Shown piece by piece: positions 43,201 to 52,194 of a stretch of 64,000 nt of DNA. How positions within the stretch are numbered: the stretch's first letter is position 1; each line of letters begins with the position of its first letter. Made by a program: the position numbers and the translations under genes. The stretch comes from Pseudomonas khorasanensis (lineage in GTDB: Bacteria; Pseudomonadota; Gammaproteobacteria; Pseudomonadales; Pseudomonadaceae). Under the pieces are notes generated by a model that saw only the letters and a list, made by a program, of their open reading frames with translations, had not been told where the DNA came from and did no database searches. The DNA is taken from NCBI RefSeq assembly GCF_014268505.2, contig NZ_JABWQP020000001.1, positions 434,001 through 498,000 of the forward strand. The letters run 5' to 3'.

Positions 43201-43866
43201 TCACTGAGCAGCGAACTGCATTTCCGGGACATGATCAGGCACGATCAGTTTACCGGCGGTTTTGGCGACGATCTCTTCGACGCTGACGCCCGGCGCGCGC
43301 TCTTTGAGAATGAACGCGCCGTTCTCGATTTCCAGATAGGCGAGGTCCGTCAGCACGCGCTTGATGCAGCCGGCGCCCGTCAGCGGCAGGCTGCATCTTG
43401 ATAGCAGCTTGGACTCACCGTCCTTGGACGCGTGGGTCATGATGACAATGATGTTGTCGGCACCGGCCACCAGATCCATGGCGCCACCCATGCCCTTGAC
43501 CAGTTTGCCGGGAATCATCCATGAGGCGATGTTGCCTTCGACGTCTACTTCGAACGCGCCCAGCACGGTCAGATCGACATGGCCGCCACGGATCATCGCA
43601 AAGGACTCGGCCGAATTGAAGATCGACGCGCCGATGCGCGCGGTCACCGTTTGTTTGCCGGCGTTGATCATGTCGGCATCGATGGTCTCTTCAGTCGGAA
43701 AAGGCCCCATGCCGAGCAGGCCGTTTTCCGATTGCAGCATCACTTCCATGCCTTCGGGGATGTAGTTGGCGACCAGGGTCGGAATGCCGATGCCGAGGTT
43801 CACGTAGTAGCCGTCCTGCATTTCGCGGGCGACGCGCTGAGCCATTTGTTCGCGGGAAAGTGCCAT
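43201..43866 (-). CDS. 3-oxoacid CoA-transferase subunit B
   Basis: A 221-residue protein: [37 protein letters not shown] and the catalytic Glu in [16 protein letters not shown] mark the B subunit of succinyl-CoA:3-ketoacid/acetoacetate CoA-transferase. It moves CoA between succinyl-CoA (or acetyl-CoA) and acetoacetate. It overlaps no neighbour and is 24 bp downstream of subunit A. Confidence 0.93.
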   Translation of the reverse strand: MALSREQMAQRVAREMQDGYYVNLGIGIPTLVANYIPEGMEVMLQSENGLLGMGPFPTEETIDADMINAGKQTVTARIGASIFNSAESFAMIRGGHVDLTVLGAFEVDVEGNIASWMIPGKLVKGMGGAMDLVAGADNIIVIMTHASKDGESKLLSRCSLPLTGAGCIKRVLTDLAYLEIENGAFILKERAPGVSVEEIVAKTAGKLIVPDHVPEMQFAAQ

Positions 43867-43890
43867 GTTGTTATTCTCCGTAGCCCAGAA

Positions 43891-44589
43891 TTATTTGCGG
43901 ACGGTGCGCTGTTCGATGCGTTTTTCGAACGTGCTGCAAATGACCCGATCGACATAGATGCCCGGCGTATGAATCTGGCTGGGGTCCAGTTCGCCAGGCT
44001 CGACGATTTCTTCGACTTCGACCACGGTGATCTTGCCGGCGGTAGCAGCCAGCGGATTGAAATTCTGCGCGGTGTGACGGTAAACAACGTTGCCGAAGTG
44101 GTCGGCTTTCCAGCCTTTGACGATGGCGAAGTCGCCAGTGATGGATTCTTCCATCAGGTATTTGCGACCCTTGAATTCACGCACCTCTTTGCCTTCGGCG
44201 ACTGGAGTGCCGACGCCGGTGGCGGTGAAGAAGGCCGGAATGCCGGCGCCGCCTGCGCGCATTTTTTCGGCGAGAGTGCCTTGCGGGGTCAGAATGACTT
44301 CGATGTCGCCTTTGAGCAGTTGCTCTTCGAAGAGCTTGTTTTCGCCCACGTAAGAGGCGATGACTTTGCTGATCTGACGGTCGGTGAGCAGCACGCCCAG
44401 GCCGAAACCGTCGACGCCGCAGTTGTTGGAGACGACGGTGAGGTCGCGGGTGCCTTTGCGCTTGATCTCGGCGATCAGGTTTTCCGGAATGCCACACAGG
44501 CCAAAGCCGCCGGCGATGACGGTCATGCCGTCCTCGAGCCCGGCGAGGGCTTCCTCGTAGGAACTCACGCGCTTGTCGAAACCTGCCAT
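43891..44589 (-). CDS. 3-oxoacid CoA-transferase subunit A
   Basis: A 232-residue protein from the ATG at 44589. GGFGLCGIPENLIAEIKRKG and NNCGVDGFGLGVLLTDRQ are the conserved A-subunit motifs, GAGIPAFFTATGVGT and FGNVVYRHTAQNFNPL follow. First gene of the A-B-thiolase operon activating acetoacetate. A longer frame toward 44829 crosses a palindromic repeat block and is rejected. Confidence 0.93.
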   Translation of the reverse strand: MAGFDKRVSSYEEALAGLEDGMTVIAGGFGLCGIPENLIAEIKRKGTRDLTVVSNNCGVDGFGLGVLLTDRQISKVIASYVGENKLFEEQLLKGDIEVILTPQGTLAEKMRAGGAGIPAFFTATGVGTPVAEGKEVREFKGRKYLMEESITGDFAIVKGWKADHFGNVVYRHTAQNFNPLAATAGKITVVEVEEIVEPGELDPSQIHTPGIYVDRVICSTFEKRIEQRTVRK

Positions 44590-44715
44590 ATGCACCTCTT
44601 TTCTTATTTGCGGGCGGCTGGCTAGCCGAATGACTGGAGTGTCTCTCTGTGGAATATATTTGTTAAGTTGATTTTTACGGTGGATTGATTGATAAAACTC
44701 ACTATTGGGGGCCTG

Positions 44716-44813
44716 ATCGTCCCCTCCGCGTGGGAACGCCTCTAGGGACGCTCTGCGTCCAGTGACGCGGAGCGTCACGGCTGCATTCCCACGCGGGAGC
44801 GTGGGAACGACCA
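44716..44813. repeat. GTGGGAACGCC / GACGCGGAGCGTC repeat block
   Basis: CGTGGGAACGCCTCTAGGGACGCTCTGCGTCC, GACGCGGAGCGTCAC and ATTCCCACGCGGGAGCGTGGGAACGA hairpins. Same family as at 22109, 25961 and 54468. It occupies the gap between the divergent LysR and CoA-transferase genes. Confidence 0.65.
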
Positions 44814-44890
44814 TCGCTGTAACGATCACCGTGTTGCGGCCTGCGGCTTGCAGCTCATAACTTGCAGCTTACAACTGAAGCGAAGCGCCC

Positions 44891-45826
44891 ATGACCATAA
44901 AACAGATTCGCGCCTTTCTCGCCGTGGCCCACAGCTTGAGTTTTGCCGTGGCCTGCGAGCGTCTGCACCTGTCGCAGTCAGCGTTGAGCCTGACGATCAA
45001 AGCGCTGGAGGAGGGGCTGGGCGGGCGGCTGTTCAGCCGAAATACGCGCAACGTCGCCCTGACGCCGGAAGGCGAATCCCTGCTGCCGCTGGCCCGCCGG
45101 TTGATTGCCGACTGGGACAACGCCGAAGACGAGATGCGCCAGCGTTTCAGTCTGCAACGCGGGCGCGTGACGCTGGCGGCGATGCCGTCGTTTGCCGGCA
45201 ATCTGCTTCCACCGATCCTCAAGAGTTTTCGCGCGCGTTATCCGAACGTCAATGTCACGGTCAACGACGTGATCAATGAGCAGGTGCTGGAAATGGTTCG
45301 CGATCGCCAGGTTGAACTCGGTGTGGCGTTCGCGCCGATGCAAAGCACTTCGATGACGTTCACGCCTTTGTATGTGGATCGCTTTGTCGCGGTGGTGCCA
45401 GCGGATTCAGCGTTGGCCGATCGCGCCGACATCGATTGGCAGACCTTGCTGCAGGAGCCGTTCATCACGCTGCAGCGGCCATCGACGGTGCGCGTCATGC
45501 TCGAAGAACATCTGCAGGCGCGAAATATGAAGCTGCCGGTGGAGTTCGAGAGCCATCAATTGGCGACAGTCGGCCGGATGGTTGCCAGCGGGCTTGGGGT
45601 CAGCGCGGTGCCGGCGTTGTGCGCGGGCCAGATGCAGGAGCTTGGCGCGCACTGCCTGACGCTGAACGATTCGGTCGAGCGGGCGATTGGTGTGTTGACC
45701 GAGCCGGGCAATGAATTGTCGGCGGCGGCGCAAGCGCTGTTCGACATCCTCAAGGCTGAAGACCTGCAGCGCCAGTTTGATTTTCCCATCAACTCAGCCC
45801 GAGAACGCAAGGCAGTCGACCGTTGA
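44891..45826 (+). CDS. LysR-family regulator
   Basis: A 311-residue protein from the ATG at 44891. The N-terminal winged HTH is standard (QIRAFLAVAHSLSFAVACER, LSQSALSLTIKALEEGLGGR), followed by the periplasmic-binding-like effector domain (FAGNLLPPILKSFRARYPNV). Divergent from the CoA-transferase/thiolase operon with a 301-bp gap, it is the likely activator of acetoacetate use, inferred from the placement. Confidence 0.9.
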   Translation: MTIKQIRAFLAVAHSLSFAVACERLHLSQSALSLTIKALEEGLGGRLFSRNTRNVALTPEGESLLPLARRLIADWDNAEDEMRQRFSLQRGRVTLAAMPSFAGNLLPPILKSFRARYPNVNVTVNDVINEQVLEMVRDRQVELGVAFAPMQSTSMTFTPLYVDRFVAVVPADSALADRADIDWQTLLQEPFITLQRPSTVRVMLEEHLQARNMKLPVEFESHQLATVGRMVASGLGVSAVPALCAGQMQELGAHCLTLNDSVERAIGVLTEPGNELSAAAQALFDILKAEDLQRQFDFPINSARERKAVDR

Positions 45827-45831
45827 TTCAG

Positions 45832-45857
45832 TGTGGGAGCGAGCCTGCTCGCGAAAA
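45832..45857. repeat. Single REP element
   Basis: TGTGGGAGCGAGCCTGCTCGCG followed by AAAA, directly after the LysR stop; a solitary copy of the REP family seen as doublets elsewhere in the window. Confidence 0.7.
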
Positions 45858-45870
45858 ACGATAACGCGGT

Positions 45871-46488
45871 CTAGACCTTGGCCACGCGCCATAGATACCA
45901 GGCCGCGACTGTCCGGTAAGGGCTCCATGCCTGGCCAATCTCGATCATCTGCCGGCGCGTCGGTTGTACGTCCAGTCCTTTCAGGCGCCGATAACCTTCG
46001 CGCACGCCGAAGTCATCGGCGGGCAGGATGTCCATGCGTTCGAGGCTGTAGATCAGCAGCATTTCCACCGTCCAGCGACCGACGCCACGCAGGCTGGTGA
46101 GGCGTTCGATCAGGGTTTCATCGTCCAACGCCCGCGCAGTCGGGTAGTCCGGGACAACGCCATCCAGCGTCGCTTGCGCGATGCCCTGAATCGTCGCGAT
46201 CTTGCTCGCTGAAAATCCGCAACGGCGCAGTTGCTCGACCTCGGTAGCCAGCACCTGTTCTGGACGAGGAAATGCCTGACCCGGAAACAACCCCACCAAC
46301 CGCCCGAGAATCGCATCGCCGGCCTTGGCATGCAGCTGCTGATAGGCAATCGCCCGCACCAGCGATTCATACGGATCGCGTGCCGGATGCGGCTGATGCA
46401 GGCAAGGGCCGACAGCTTCGATGTGGCGTTGCCAGTCGGCATCCACCGCAGCCAGAAAAGTGCTGGCCGCGTCATAAACGTCAGCCAT
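45871..46488 (-). CDS. DNA-3-methyladenine glycosylase II (AlkA-like)
   Basis: A 205-residue HhH-GPD protein with hairpin LTSLRGVGRWTVEMLLIYSL and the catalytic Asp in ILPADDFGVREGYRRLKG. YESLVRAIAYQQLHAKAGDAI is typical of the short AlkA/Mag1-like group. It removes alkylated purines. Its upstream neighbour is ada; the pair makes a compact adaptive-response locus. Confidence 0.9.
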   Translation of the reverse strand: MADVYDAASTFLAAVDADWQRHIEAVGPCLHQPHPARDPYESLVRAIAYQQLHAKAGDAILGRLVGLFPGQAFPRPEQVLATEVEQLRRCGFSASKIATIQGIAQATLDGVVPDYPTARALDDETLIERLTSLRGVGRWTVEMLLIYSLERMDILPADDFGVREGYRRLKGLDVQPTRRQMIEIGQAWSPYRTVAAWYLWRVAKV

Positions 46489-46563
46489 GCTGTTTCAGGT
46501 GCAACGGGTGAAACCGCGCGTCGAACGTACTCATCGACATTCCTTCTCGTTGGATTGAATGCT

Positions 46564-47646
46564 TCAAAAAGCCAGTTGTTGGGTCATTTGCAGCGCGGCG
46601 TTTTCCAGTCTGAGCAGAAACGCCTTGCGCGGCTGTCCTCCACCATAGCCGGTCAGCGCGCCGTCCGCGCCGATGACCCGGTGACATGGGACCACAATCG
46701 ACAGCCGATTGTGCCCGTTGGCCAGACCCACGGCACGGCTGGCGCCGGGTTTGCCGAGTCCCGCCGCGATGGCGCCGTAGGTGCTGGTGTGGCCGTAGGG
46801 AATTTGCAGCAAAGCTGCCCAGACCTCACGGGCGAACGCGCTCCCGGGCAAATGCAGCTGTACGCTGAACTGAGTGAGCTTGCCGGCGAAATAATCTGCC
46901 AACTGCCCTTCGATCTGCTGCAAATGCGCGTTGTGCCCCGGCGCGACCGCGTAGCCATAACGGTTCTGCAAAACTTCGACTTCGCGGGTCAGCGCCGGCC
47001 GGTCGAGAAATTCCAGCAGCACCAGTCCACGGCGTTCGGCCATGGCAATCATTGGCCCCAACGGGGTGGTCAGGCGGGTGAACAGCAACGGCTCACTATT
47101 GGCCGCGCGGCCCGGAGTGATGTGGAAAGACTTTTGAAACGCGTCGCGAAAACCGCTGAGTGATTCATAGCCGGAATCGAACGCGGCGTGATCGATTGAC
47201 GTGCCCTGCTTGATGCCGCCCAGCGCCATGCCCAGCCGACGGGTGCGCAGCCACGCATGGAAGGTCATGCCGAAGTGCTGTTTGAACCAGCGCCGCAGCT
47301 TCAGCGGCTCGATGCCTTCGGCGAGCAATTGCGCATCGCTCCAGCGTCGTTCGGGATCGGCGTCCACGGCGTTGAGCAGACGCTGCACCCAATCCGGGGC
47401 GATGGCGGCAGCGTCCAGCGGTTTGCAACGCAGGCAGGCGCGATAACCGGCGCACAGGCACTCATCGGCATGGGCGAAGAATTCGACGTTTTCCGGTTTC
47501 GGTTTGCGCGCCGTGCAACTGGGGCGGCAGAAGATCCCGGTGGTTTTCACGGCCGTGAAGAACACGCCTTCGTAGGCAGTGTCGCGTTCAAGCATGGCGC
47601 GAACCATTTCGGCGTGGGGCGGCAGGACAGCGCTGGGTATGTTCAT
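46564..47646 (-). CDS. ada: Ada bifunctional methyltransferase/transcriptional activator
   Basis: A 360-residue protein. N-Ada zinc domain: FCRPSC (Cys40, Cys44) and CLCAGYRACLRC supply four cysteines, with Cys40 the acceptor for methylphosphotriesters. A central AraC-type HTH follows (FKQHFGMTFHAWLRTRRLGM, DSGYESLSGFRDAFQKSFHI). The C-terminal O6-methylguanine methyltransferase domain has the acceptor Cys in VVPCHRVIGADGALTGYGGG and IPYGHTSTYGAIAAGLGKPG. Once methylated it activates its own and the downstream alkA-like gene (75-bp gap). Confidence 0.95.
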   Translation of the reverse strand: MNIPSAVLPPHAEMVRAMLERDTAYEGVFFTAVKTTGIFCRPSCTARKPKPENVEFFAHADECLCAGYRACLRCKPLDAAAIAPDWVQRLLNAVDADPERRWSDAQLLAEGIEPLKLRRWFKQHFGMTFHAWLRTRRLGMALGGIKQGTSIDHAAFDSGYESLSGFRDAFQKSFHITPGRAANSEPLLFTRLTTPLGPMIAMAERRGLVLLEFLDRPALTREVEVLQNRYGYAVAPGHNAHLQQIEGQLADYFAGKLTQFSVQLHLPGSAFAREVWAALLQIPYGHTSTYGAIAAGLGKPGASRAVGLANGHNRLSIVVPCHRVIGADGALTGYGGGQPRKAFLLRLENAALQMTQQLAF

Positions 47647-47754
47647 AACGTGAGGTTAAAACCGCTTTGTCGATGACTCCACCGAAAAATCGACAGTGAA
47701 TTTTTTCGATTGTGCACCACAATGACCGGGTCGCCGCTTTTGAGGAAGCAAACC

Positions 47755-48189
47755 ATGCATCCCTTTTCCATTGAACGCATCGATCACATTGTGCTGCGCG
47801 TCGCCGATCTGCAACGCAGCATCGAATTCTACGGCAAGGTGTTTGGTGCCGAAGTGGTCCGGCATAACGAACCGCTGGGGCTGGTACACCTGCGTGCCGG
47901 CACCTCGATGATCGATCTTGTTGATCTGCTGGGCGAACTGGGGCGCAAGGGCGGGGGCGCGGCGCAAGCGCAGAAGCGCAACGTCGACCACTTCTGCCTG
48001 CGCATCGAGCCGTTTGACGAAGCCGCGTTGGCTGCTCACTTGCAGTCCTGCGGTCTGACCGTGGAAAAAGCAGCCAGGCGCTTCGGCGCCGAGGGCTACG
48101 GTCTGTCTCTGTATTGCTTTGATCCGGACGGCAACCAGGTCGAACTCAAGGGCCGGTCTGAGAGCGATCAGCCGGCGACCGTTTCCTGA
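47755..48189 (+). CDS. VOC (glyoxalase/bleomycin-resistance) family protein
   Basis: A 144-residue protein from the ATG at 47755 (GAGGAAGC upstream). Two beta-alpha-beta-beta-beta modules: ERIDHIVLRVADLQRSIEFY opens the first with the metal His, and VDHFCLRIEPFDEAALAAHL the second, with the terminal Glu in PDGNQVELKG. Probably a metalloenzyme of the glyoxalase/extradiol type; substrate unknown. Its last 22 bp overlap the convergent GCS2 ligase gene. Confidence 0.88.
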   Translation: MHPFSIERIDHIVLRVADLQRSIEFYGKVFGAEVVRHNEPLGLVHLRAGTSMIDLVDLLGELGRKGGGAAQAQKRNVDHFCLRIEPFDEAALAAHLQSCGLTVEKAARRFGAEGYGLSLYCFDPDGNQVELKGRSESDQPATVS

Positions 48190-49289
48190 AGCAACAGATC
48201 GGTCACTTGCGCCAGAACCGAAAGGCCAACGTGTGGTTGCGCCATGGCCTGATCAAACAGCGCCAATTGCCGATCAGCACTGGTGCCGCCATCAATGATT
48301 GCGCGAGCACGCTCAAATAGCTGCGGCGTGCCCAGTCCCTGCGCGGTGTCTGCGAAGCGCTGCTCGGCCAGTGCGAGCCATTGCCCAATCGAACAGTCTC
48401 CGTCGATGCCCTCGACAATGAAGCGGCCATGGATGCCGAAGCGCTTGGCGCGCCAGCGATTCTCGCCCAGCATCGAACGGGCTGTTTGGTCGTACAACAA
48501 GCCGGGCCGTCGTTGTGCGCTGGCGTGAGCAACCAGAACGCGGAAAAACGCCGCGAGGGTCAGCGCATCGTCCACCCGAGGGCACGCGTCGGTCATGCGC
48601 AATTCGAGGGTCGGATAGCGCACCGCCGGGCGAATTCCCCACCAGCATTCGCCGGGCTGGCTGATGGCGCCGACGCGCGACAGAAACGCGAGGTGTTCGT
48701 CGTAATGGCGCTGATCGACAAACAGCGGCGGGATGCCCATGCGGGGCCACTCATCACACGCGGTCTGGCGATAACTCATGAAACCGCTGCTGGCGCCGTC
48801 CCACAATGGCGACGAACAGCTCAGCGCGAGCAGTAGCGGCGTCCACGGCAACACTTCGTTCATCACCGCGATGCGATCAAGGGGCTGCGCCACTTCGACA
48901 TGCACATGCAGCCCCGACAAGACGCTGCGCCGCGCCACATGGCCGTAACGTTCGAACAGCTGATGGAAGTGCTCCTCGTCGGTGGCGACCTGCTCGCGCC
49001 AGTCGGCCAGCGGATGACTGCCAGCGCAGACCACGCCCAGACCAAAAGGCTCAAGGGCTTCGCGCAAGGCCTGGCGGCTGCCGCGCAAAAAATCACTGGC
49101 CTGAGCGAATTCGCTGAATATCGGCGAGGCGACTTCAATCTGCCCTTGAAACATTTCCGTGGCAAACCATGCGCCCATGACCTCACGACAGGCCTCAATC
49201 GCCTGAAACGGTGGGCTGCCGACCATTTTCAGGGTCTTGAGGTCTGTGACGAAATACTCTTCCTCAATGCCAAAGCGCGGATCGGTCAT
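48168..49289 (-). CDS. Carboxylate-amine ligase (GCS2, YbdK-like)
   Basis: A 373-residue protein if started at the ATG at 49289; starts at 49316 or 49388 are possible and none has a strong Shine-Dalgarno, so the N-terminus is uncertain. MTDPRFGIEEEYFVTDLKTL, FQGQIEVASPIFSEFA, GLHVHVEVAQPLDR and PTLELRMTDACPRVDDALTL are hallmarks of glutamate-cysteine ligase type 2. These form gamma-glutamyl or similar amide bonds using ATP; YbdK has weak GCS activity. Convergent with the VOC gene. Confidence 0.88.
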   Translation of the reverse strand: MTDPRFGIEEEYFVTDLKTLKMVGSPPFQAIEACREVMGAWFATEMFQGQIEVASPIFSEFAQASDFLRGSRQALREALEPFGLGVVCAGSHPLADWREQVATDEEHFHQLFERYGHVARRSVLSGLHVHVEVAQPLDRIAVMNEVLPWTPLLLALSCSSPLWDGASSGFMSYRQTACDEWPRMGIPPLFVDQRHYDEHLAFLSRVGAISQPGECWWGIRPAVRYPTLELRMTDACPRVDDALTLAAFFRVLVAHASAQRRPGLLYDQTARSMLGENRWRAKRFGIHGRFIVEGIDGDCSIGQWLALAEQRFADTAQGLGTPQLFERARAIIDGGTSADRQLALFDQAMAQPHVGLSVLAQVTDLLLQETVAG

Positions 49290-49448
49290 GGGCGTGCTCA
49301 AGCGGCTATTTCCCATGGGAACCGCGCGCGGCAGCGGTGGTTCAAGCCAGACGACCATTGAAGTGCGCGAACCGTTGGTCTTTTCCATCGCACTTGAAAG
49401 TCCGGTGCCGTTCCAAACAAGTCCGAACCACGTTTTCTGGAGGCAGAC

Positions 49449-49724
49449 ATGAACAACCCATCCAGCAACGACAAAGCGCTCAATGAAACCATCAATCCCA
49501 ACGACGACGGCTTCGTGATCAGTACGGCCGGGCGCGACGAAGATCCCAACGCCACGACAGACTGGGACCATGCCCCCGATTCCGGAGAGGCCATGACGCC
49601 GGAAGATACCCGGGGCCTGCCCGGTTATCCCGGTGCCGAAAAAGCCGACGCTTCCAAACCCTTGCCTGACGCCGGCGTACCGGCCAATGGTGATCCATCC
49701 GTGCAAAACGACATCGCCGACTAA
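49449..49724 (+). CDS. Small acidic, probably disordered protein
   Basis: A 91-residue protein behind GGAGGCAGAC. It is rich in Asp, Asn, Pro and Gly and lacks hydrophobic segments (NPNDDGFVISTAGRDEDPN, DAGVPANGDPSVQNDIAD). I do not recognise a family. It is 33 bp upstream of mqo in the same direction, so likely co-transcribed; function unknown. Confidence 0.65.
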   Translation: MNNPSSNDKALNETINPNDDGFVISTAGRDEDPNATTDWDHAPDSGEAMTPEDTRGLPGYPGAEKADASKPLPDAGVPANGDPSVQNDIAD

Positions 49725-49757
49725 ACTGGTCTTGCCGACAGAGCCCAAGGAGGCCCC

Positions 49758-51407
49758 ATGAATAACCCGATGCGCAAATGTGCACTGGTCGCCTTGACCC
49801 TCTCGGTCAGCATTGGCCAGGCGTATGCCGAACAAACCAAACGCGTTGACGTGATGCTGGTGGGTGGCGGCATCATGAGTTCGACGCTGGCGGTCTGGCT
49901 CAGTGAACTGGAGCCGGGCTGGTCGATGGAAATGGTCGAGCGCCTGGACAAGGTCGCGGAGGAAAGCTCCAACGGCTGGAACAATGCGGGCACCGGCCAC
50001 TCGGCGCTTGCGGAGCTGAACTACACGCCGGAAAAGGACGGCAAGGTGGATATCACCAAGGCTGTCGAAATCAACGAGGCGTTCCAGATCACCCGGCAGT
50101 TTCTCGCATGGCAGGTCAAAAACGGCGTGTTGAAAAATCCGCGTTCGTTCATCAATTCCACTCCGCACATGAGTTTTGTCTGGGGCGATGACAACATCCG
50201 ATTCCTGAAGAAACGCTACGAGGCTTTACAGGCCAGCCCGCTGTTCCGCCCCATGCAGTACTCCGAAGACCCGGCGCAGATCAAGCAATGGGTGCCGTTG
50301 ATGATGGAAGGGCGCGACCCGTCACAGAAGATCGCCGCCACCTGGACGCCGATCGGCACCGACGTCAATTTCGGCGAGATCACCCGCCAGTTCGTCAGCC
50401 ATCTGCAAAGCCGCGACAACTTCGACCTCAAACTGTCCACCGAAGTACGCGACATCACCCGCAACGACGACGGCTCATGGCACGTTGAATACAAGAACCT
50501 CAAGGACGGCACCACAGCCGCAACCGACGCCAAATTTCTCTTCATCGGCGCGGGCGGCGCAGCGTTGCCGCTGTTGCAGAAGGCCGGTATTGATGAAGCG
50601 AAAGAATACGCCGGGTTCCCGGTGGGCGGCTCGTTTCTGGTCACGGACAACCCCGAGGTCGCCAAGCGGCACATGGCCAAGGCCTATGGCATCGCCTCGA
50701 CCGGCGCGCCGCCGATGTCGGTGCCGCACCTCGACACGCGGGTGCTCGATGGCAAACGGGTGATTCTGTTTGGCCCGTTTGCGACGTTCTCCACCAAGTT
50801 CCTCAAGGAGGGTTCGTATTTCGATCTGCCGGCAAGCACGACCCTGCATAACCTCTGGCCGATGGTGCGGGTCGGCGTGCGTGAGTTCGATCTGGTGCAG
50901 TATCTGGCCGGTCAGTTGATGCAGTCGGACGATGACCGTTTCGAAGCCTTGAGAACTTATTTCCCCCACGCGAAAAAAGAGGAATGGCGGTTGTGGCAAG
51001 CCGGCCAGCGCGTGCAGATCATCAAGAGGGACGAGCAGCAGGGCGGGGTGCTCAAGCTGGGTACCGAAGTGGTGGCGTCGAAGGATGGCAGCATCGCCGC
51101 GCTTCTCGGCGCCTCGCCCGGGGCCTCGACCGCGGCGCCAATCATGCTCGATCTGATGGGCAAGGTATTCAAAGACAAACTGGCCTCCGCGCCCTGGCAG
51201 CAAAAGGTGCGTGAGATCGTGCCCAGCTATGGCACGCACCTGAACGAGCATCCGGACAAGGTCATGGAGGAGTGGCGCTACACCAGCGAAGTACTGCAAC
51301 TCACGCCGCCACCGGGGATCGATCAGGCGCCACCGCAGAACCCGCCGGGCAACGTCGACGCGATCCAGCAGAAGAGTCTCGACAGCGATCCCGAGCTCAA
51401 GCCCTGA
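49758..51407 (+). CDS. mqo: Malate:quinone oxidoreductase with signal peptide
   Basis: A 549-residue protein. FAD site: [19 protein letters not shown]; conserved Mqo segments: [49 protein letters not shown] and [20 protein letters not shown]. The first 25 residues ([20 protein letters not shown] preceded by MNNP) are a typical Sec signal ending in AYA, whereas most Mqo proteins are cytoplasmic peripheral enzymes. It oxidises malate and reduces quinone; this may be a second, exported Mqo. Confidence 0.9.
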   Translation: MNNPMRKCALVALTLSVSIGQAYAEQTKRVDVMLVGGGIMSSTLAVWLSELEPGWSMEMVERLDKVAEESSNGWNNAGTGHSALAELNYTPEKDGKVDITKAVEINEAFQITRQFLAWQVKNGVLKNPRSFINSTPHMSFVWGDDNIRFLKKRYEALQASPLFRPMQYSEDPAQIKQWVPLMMEGRDPSQKIAATWTPIGTDVNFGEITRQFVSHLQSRDNFDLKLSTEVRDITRNDDGSWHVEYKNLKDGTTAATDAKFLFIGAGGAALPLLQKAGIDEAKEYAGFPVGGSFLVTDNPEVAKRHMAKAYGIASTGAPPMSVPHLDTRVLDGKRVILFGPFATFSTKFLKEGSYFDLPASTTLHNLWPMVRVGVREFDLVQYLAGQLMQSDDDRFEALRTYFPHAKKEEWRLWQAGQRVQIIKRDEQQGGVLKLGTEVVASKDGSIAALLGASPGASTAAPIMLDLMGKVFKDKLASAPWQQKVREIVPSYGTHLNEHPDKVMEEWRYTSEVLQLTPPPGIDQAPPQNPPGNVDAIQQKSLDSDPELKP

Positions 51408-51588
51408 GAACGGCAAGCGTGGCGGCGGCCGAACTTTTCGGCACCGTCGCCACTCAGAAGCAGTCACAGGGCCGTGGTCCGGCAGAAAAAACTGGTTTGG
51501 CAGTCAGGATTACTGCCTGGCGTGATAAATTCCCTCGTCGTGCCTACCCCAGAATGGCCCCCGCCGGGTCCCACCAAGAGCGATCTAC

Positions 51589-52194
51589 ATGCAAGCAAAG
51601 GCCCGTGAGGTTTATGTGCCACCGGTGCTGCAAGATCTGCGGGCCGGCACCGCCGAACTGCACATCGCACTGGAAAAACGCCTTCCTTTTTTTTCCGACA
51701 CCCTTGATACCCAGGCTTTTGTGCAGTTGATGCAGGCCTATTACGGTTTTTATCAGCCACTGGAACAGGCGTTGCTCGACAGCGGCGCGATCCCCGACGA
51801 TTTCGATCTGATGCCTCGTTTGAAGGCTGCAACCCTGCGCGCCGATCTGCAGGCACTGGGCGCAAGCGCAACCACGCCGCCGCTGTGCCAGGAACTGCCA
51901 CTGATCGATTCCAGCGCCGCCAGCCTCGGCGTGTTGTACGTGCTCGAAGGCGCCACCCTGGGCGGGCAGATCCTGCGCCGCGAAATCGCCGCTCGCTTGA
52001 ACCTGGATGCCGACAACGGCGCCGCGTTCCTCGATATTTACGGCGCGGCCACCGGGCGGCGCTGGCGCGATTTCATCGAATACCTGGGCAGCCGGCCTTT
52101 CGATGCCACCGAACGCGCGGCCGTCGTGAGCGCAGCACAAACTACATTCGCCTGTTTCGAGCAGTGGCTCGAGCGCCAGGAGGTACTGGCATGA
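51589..52194 (+). CDS. bphO: Heme oxygenase BphO (biliverdin-producing)
   Basis: A 201-residue protein starting at the ATG at 51589. Proximal heme ligand His25 in GTAELHIALEKRLPFFS, distal-helix segment SAASLGVLYVLEGATLGGQI and the FDATERAAVVSAAQTTF tail match bacterial BphO. It opens heme to biliverdin, the chromophore of the phytochrome encoded next (ATGA overlap), a conserved Pseudomonas pair. Confidence 0.95.
   Translation: MQAKAREVYVPPVLQDLRAGTAELHIALEKRLPFFSDTLDTQAFVQLMQAYYGFYQPLEQALLDSGAIPDDFDLMPRLKAATLRADLQALGASATTPPLCQELPLIDSSAASLGVLYVLEGATLGGQILRREIAARLNLDADNGAAFLDIYGAATGRRWRDFIEYLGSRPFDATERAAVVSAAQTTFACFEQWLERQEVLA

Noticed and set aside
51419..51453. Hairpin after mqo as intrinsic terminator
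   Set aside because: Imperfect stem and no T run.
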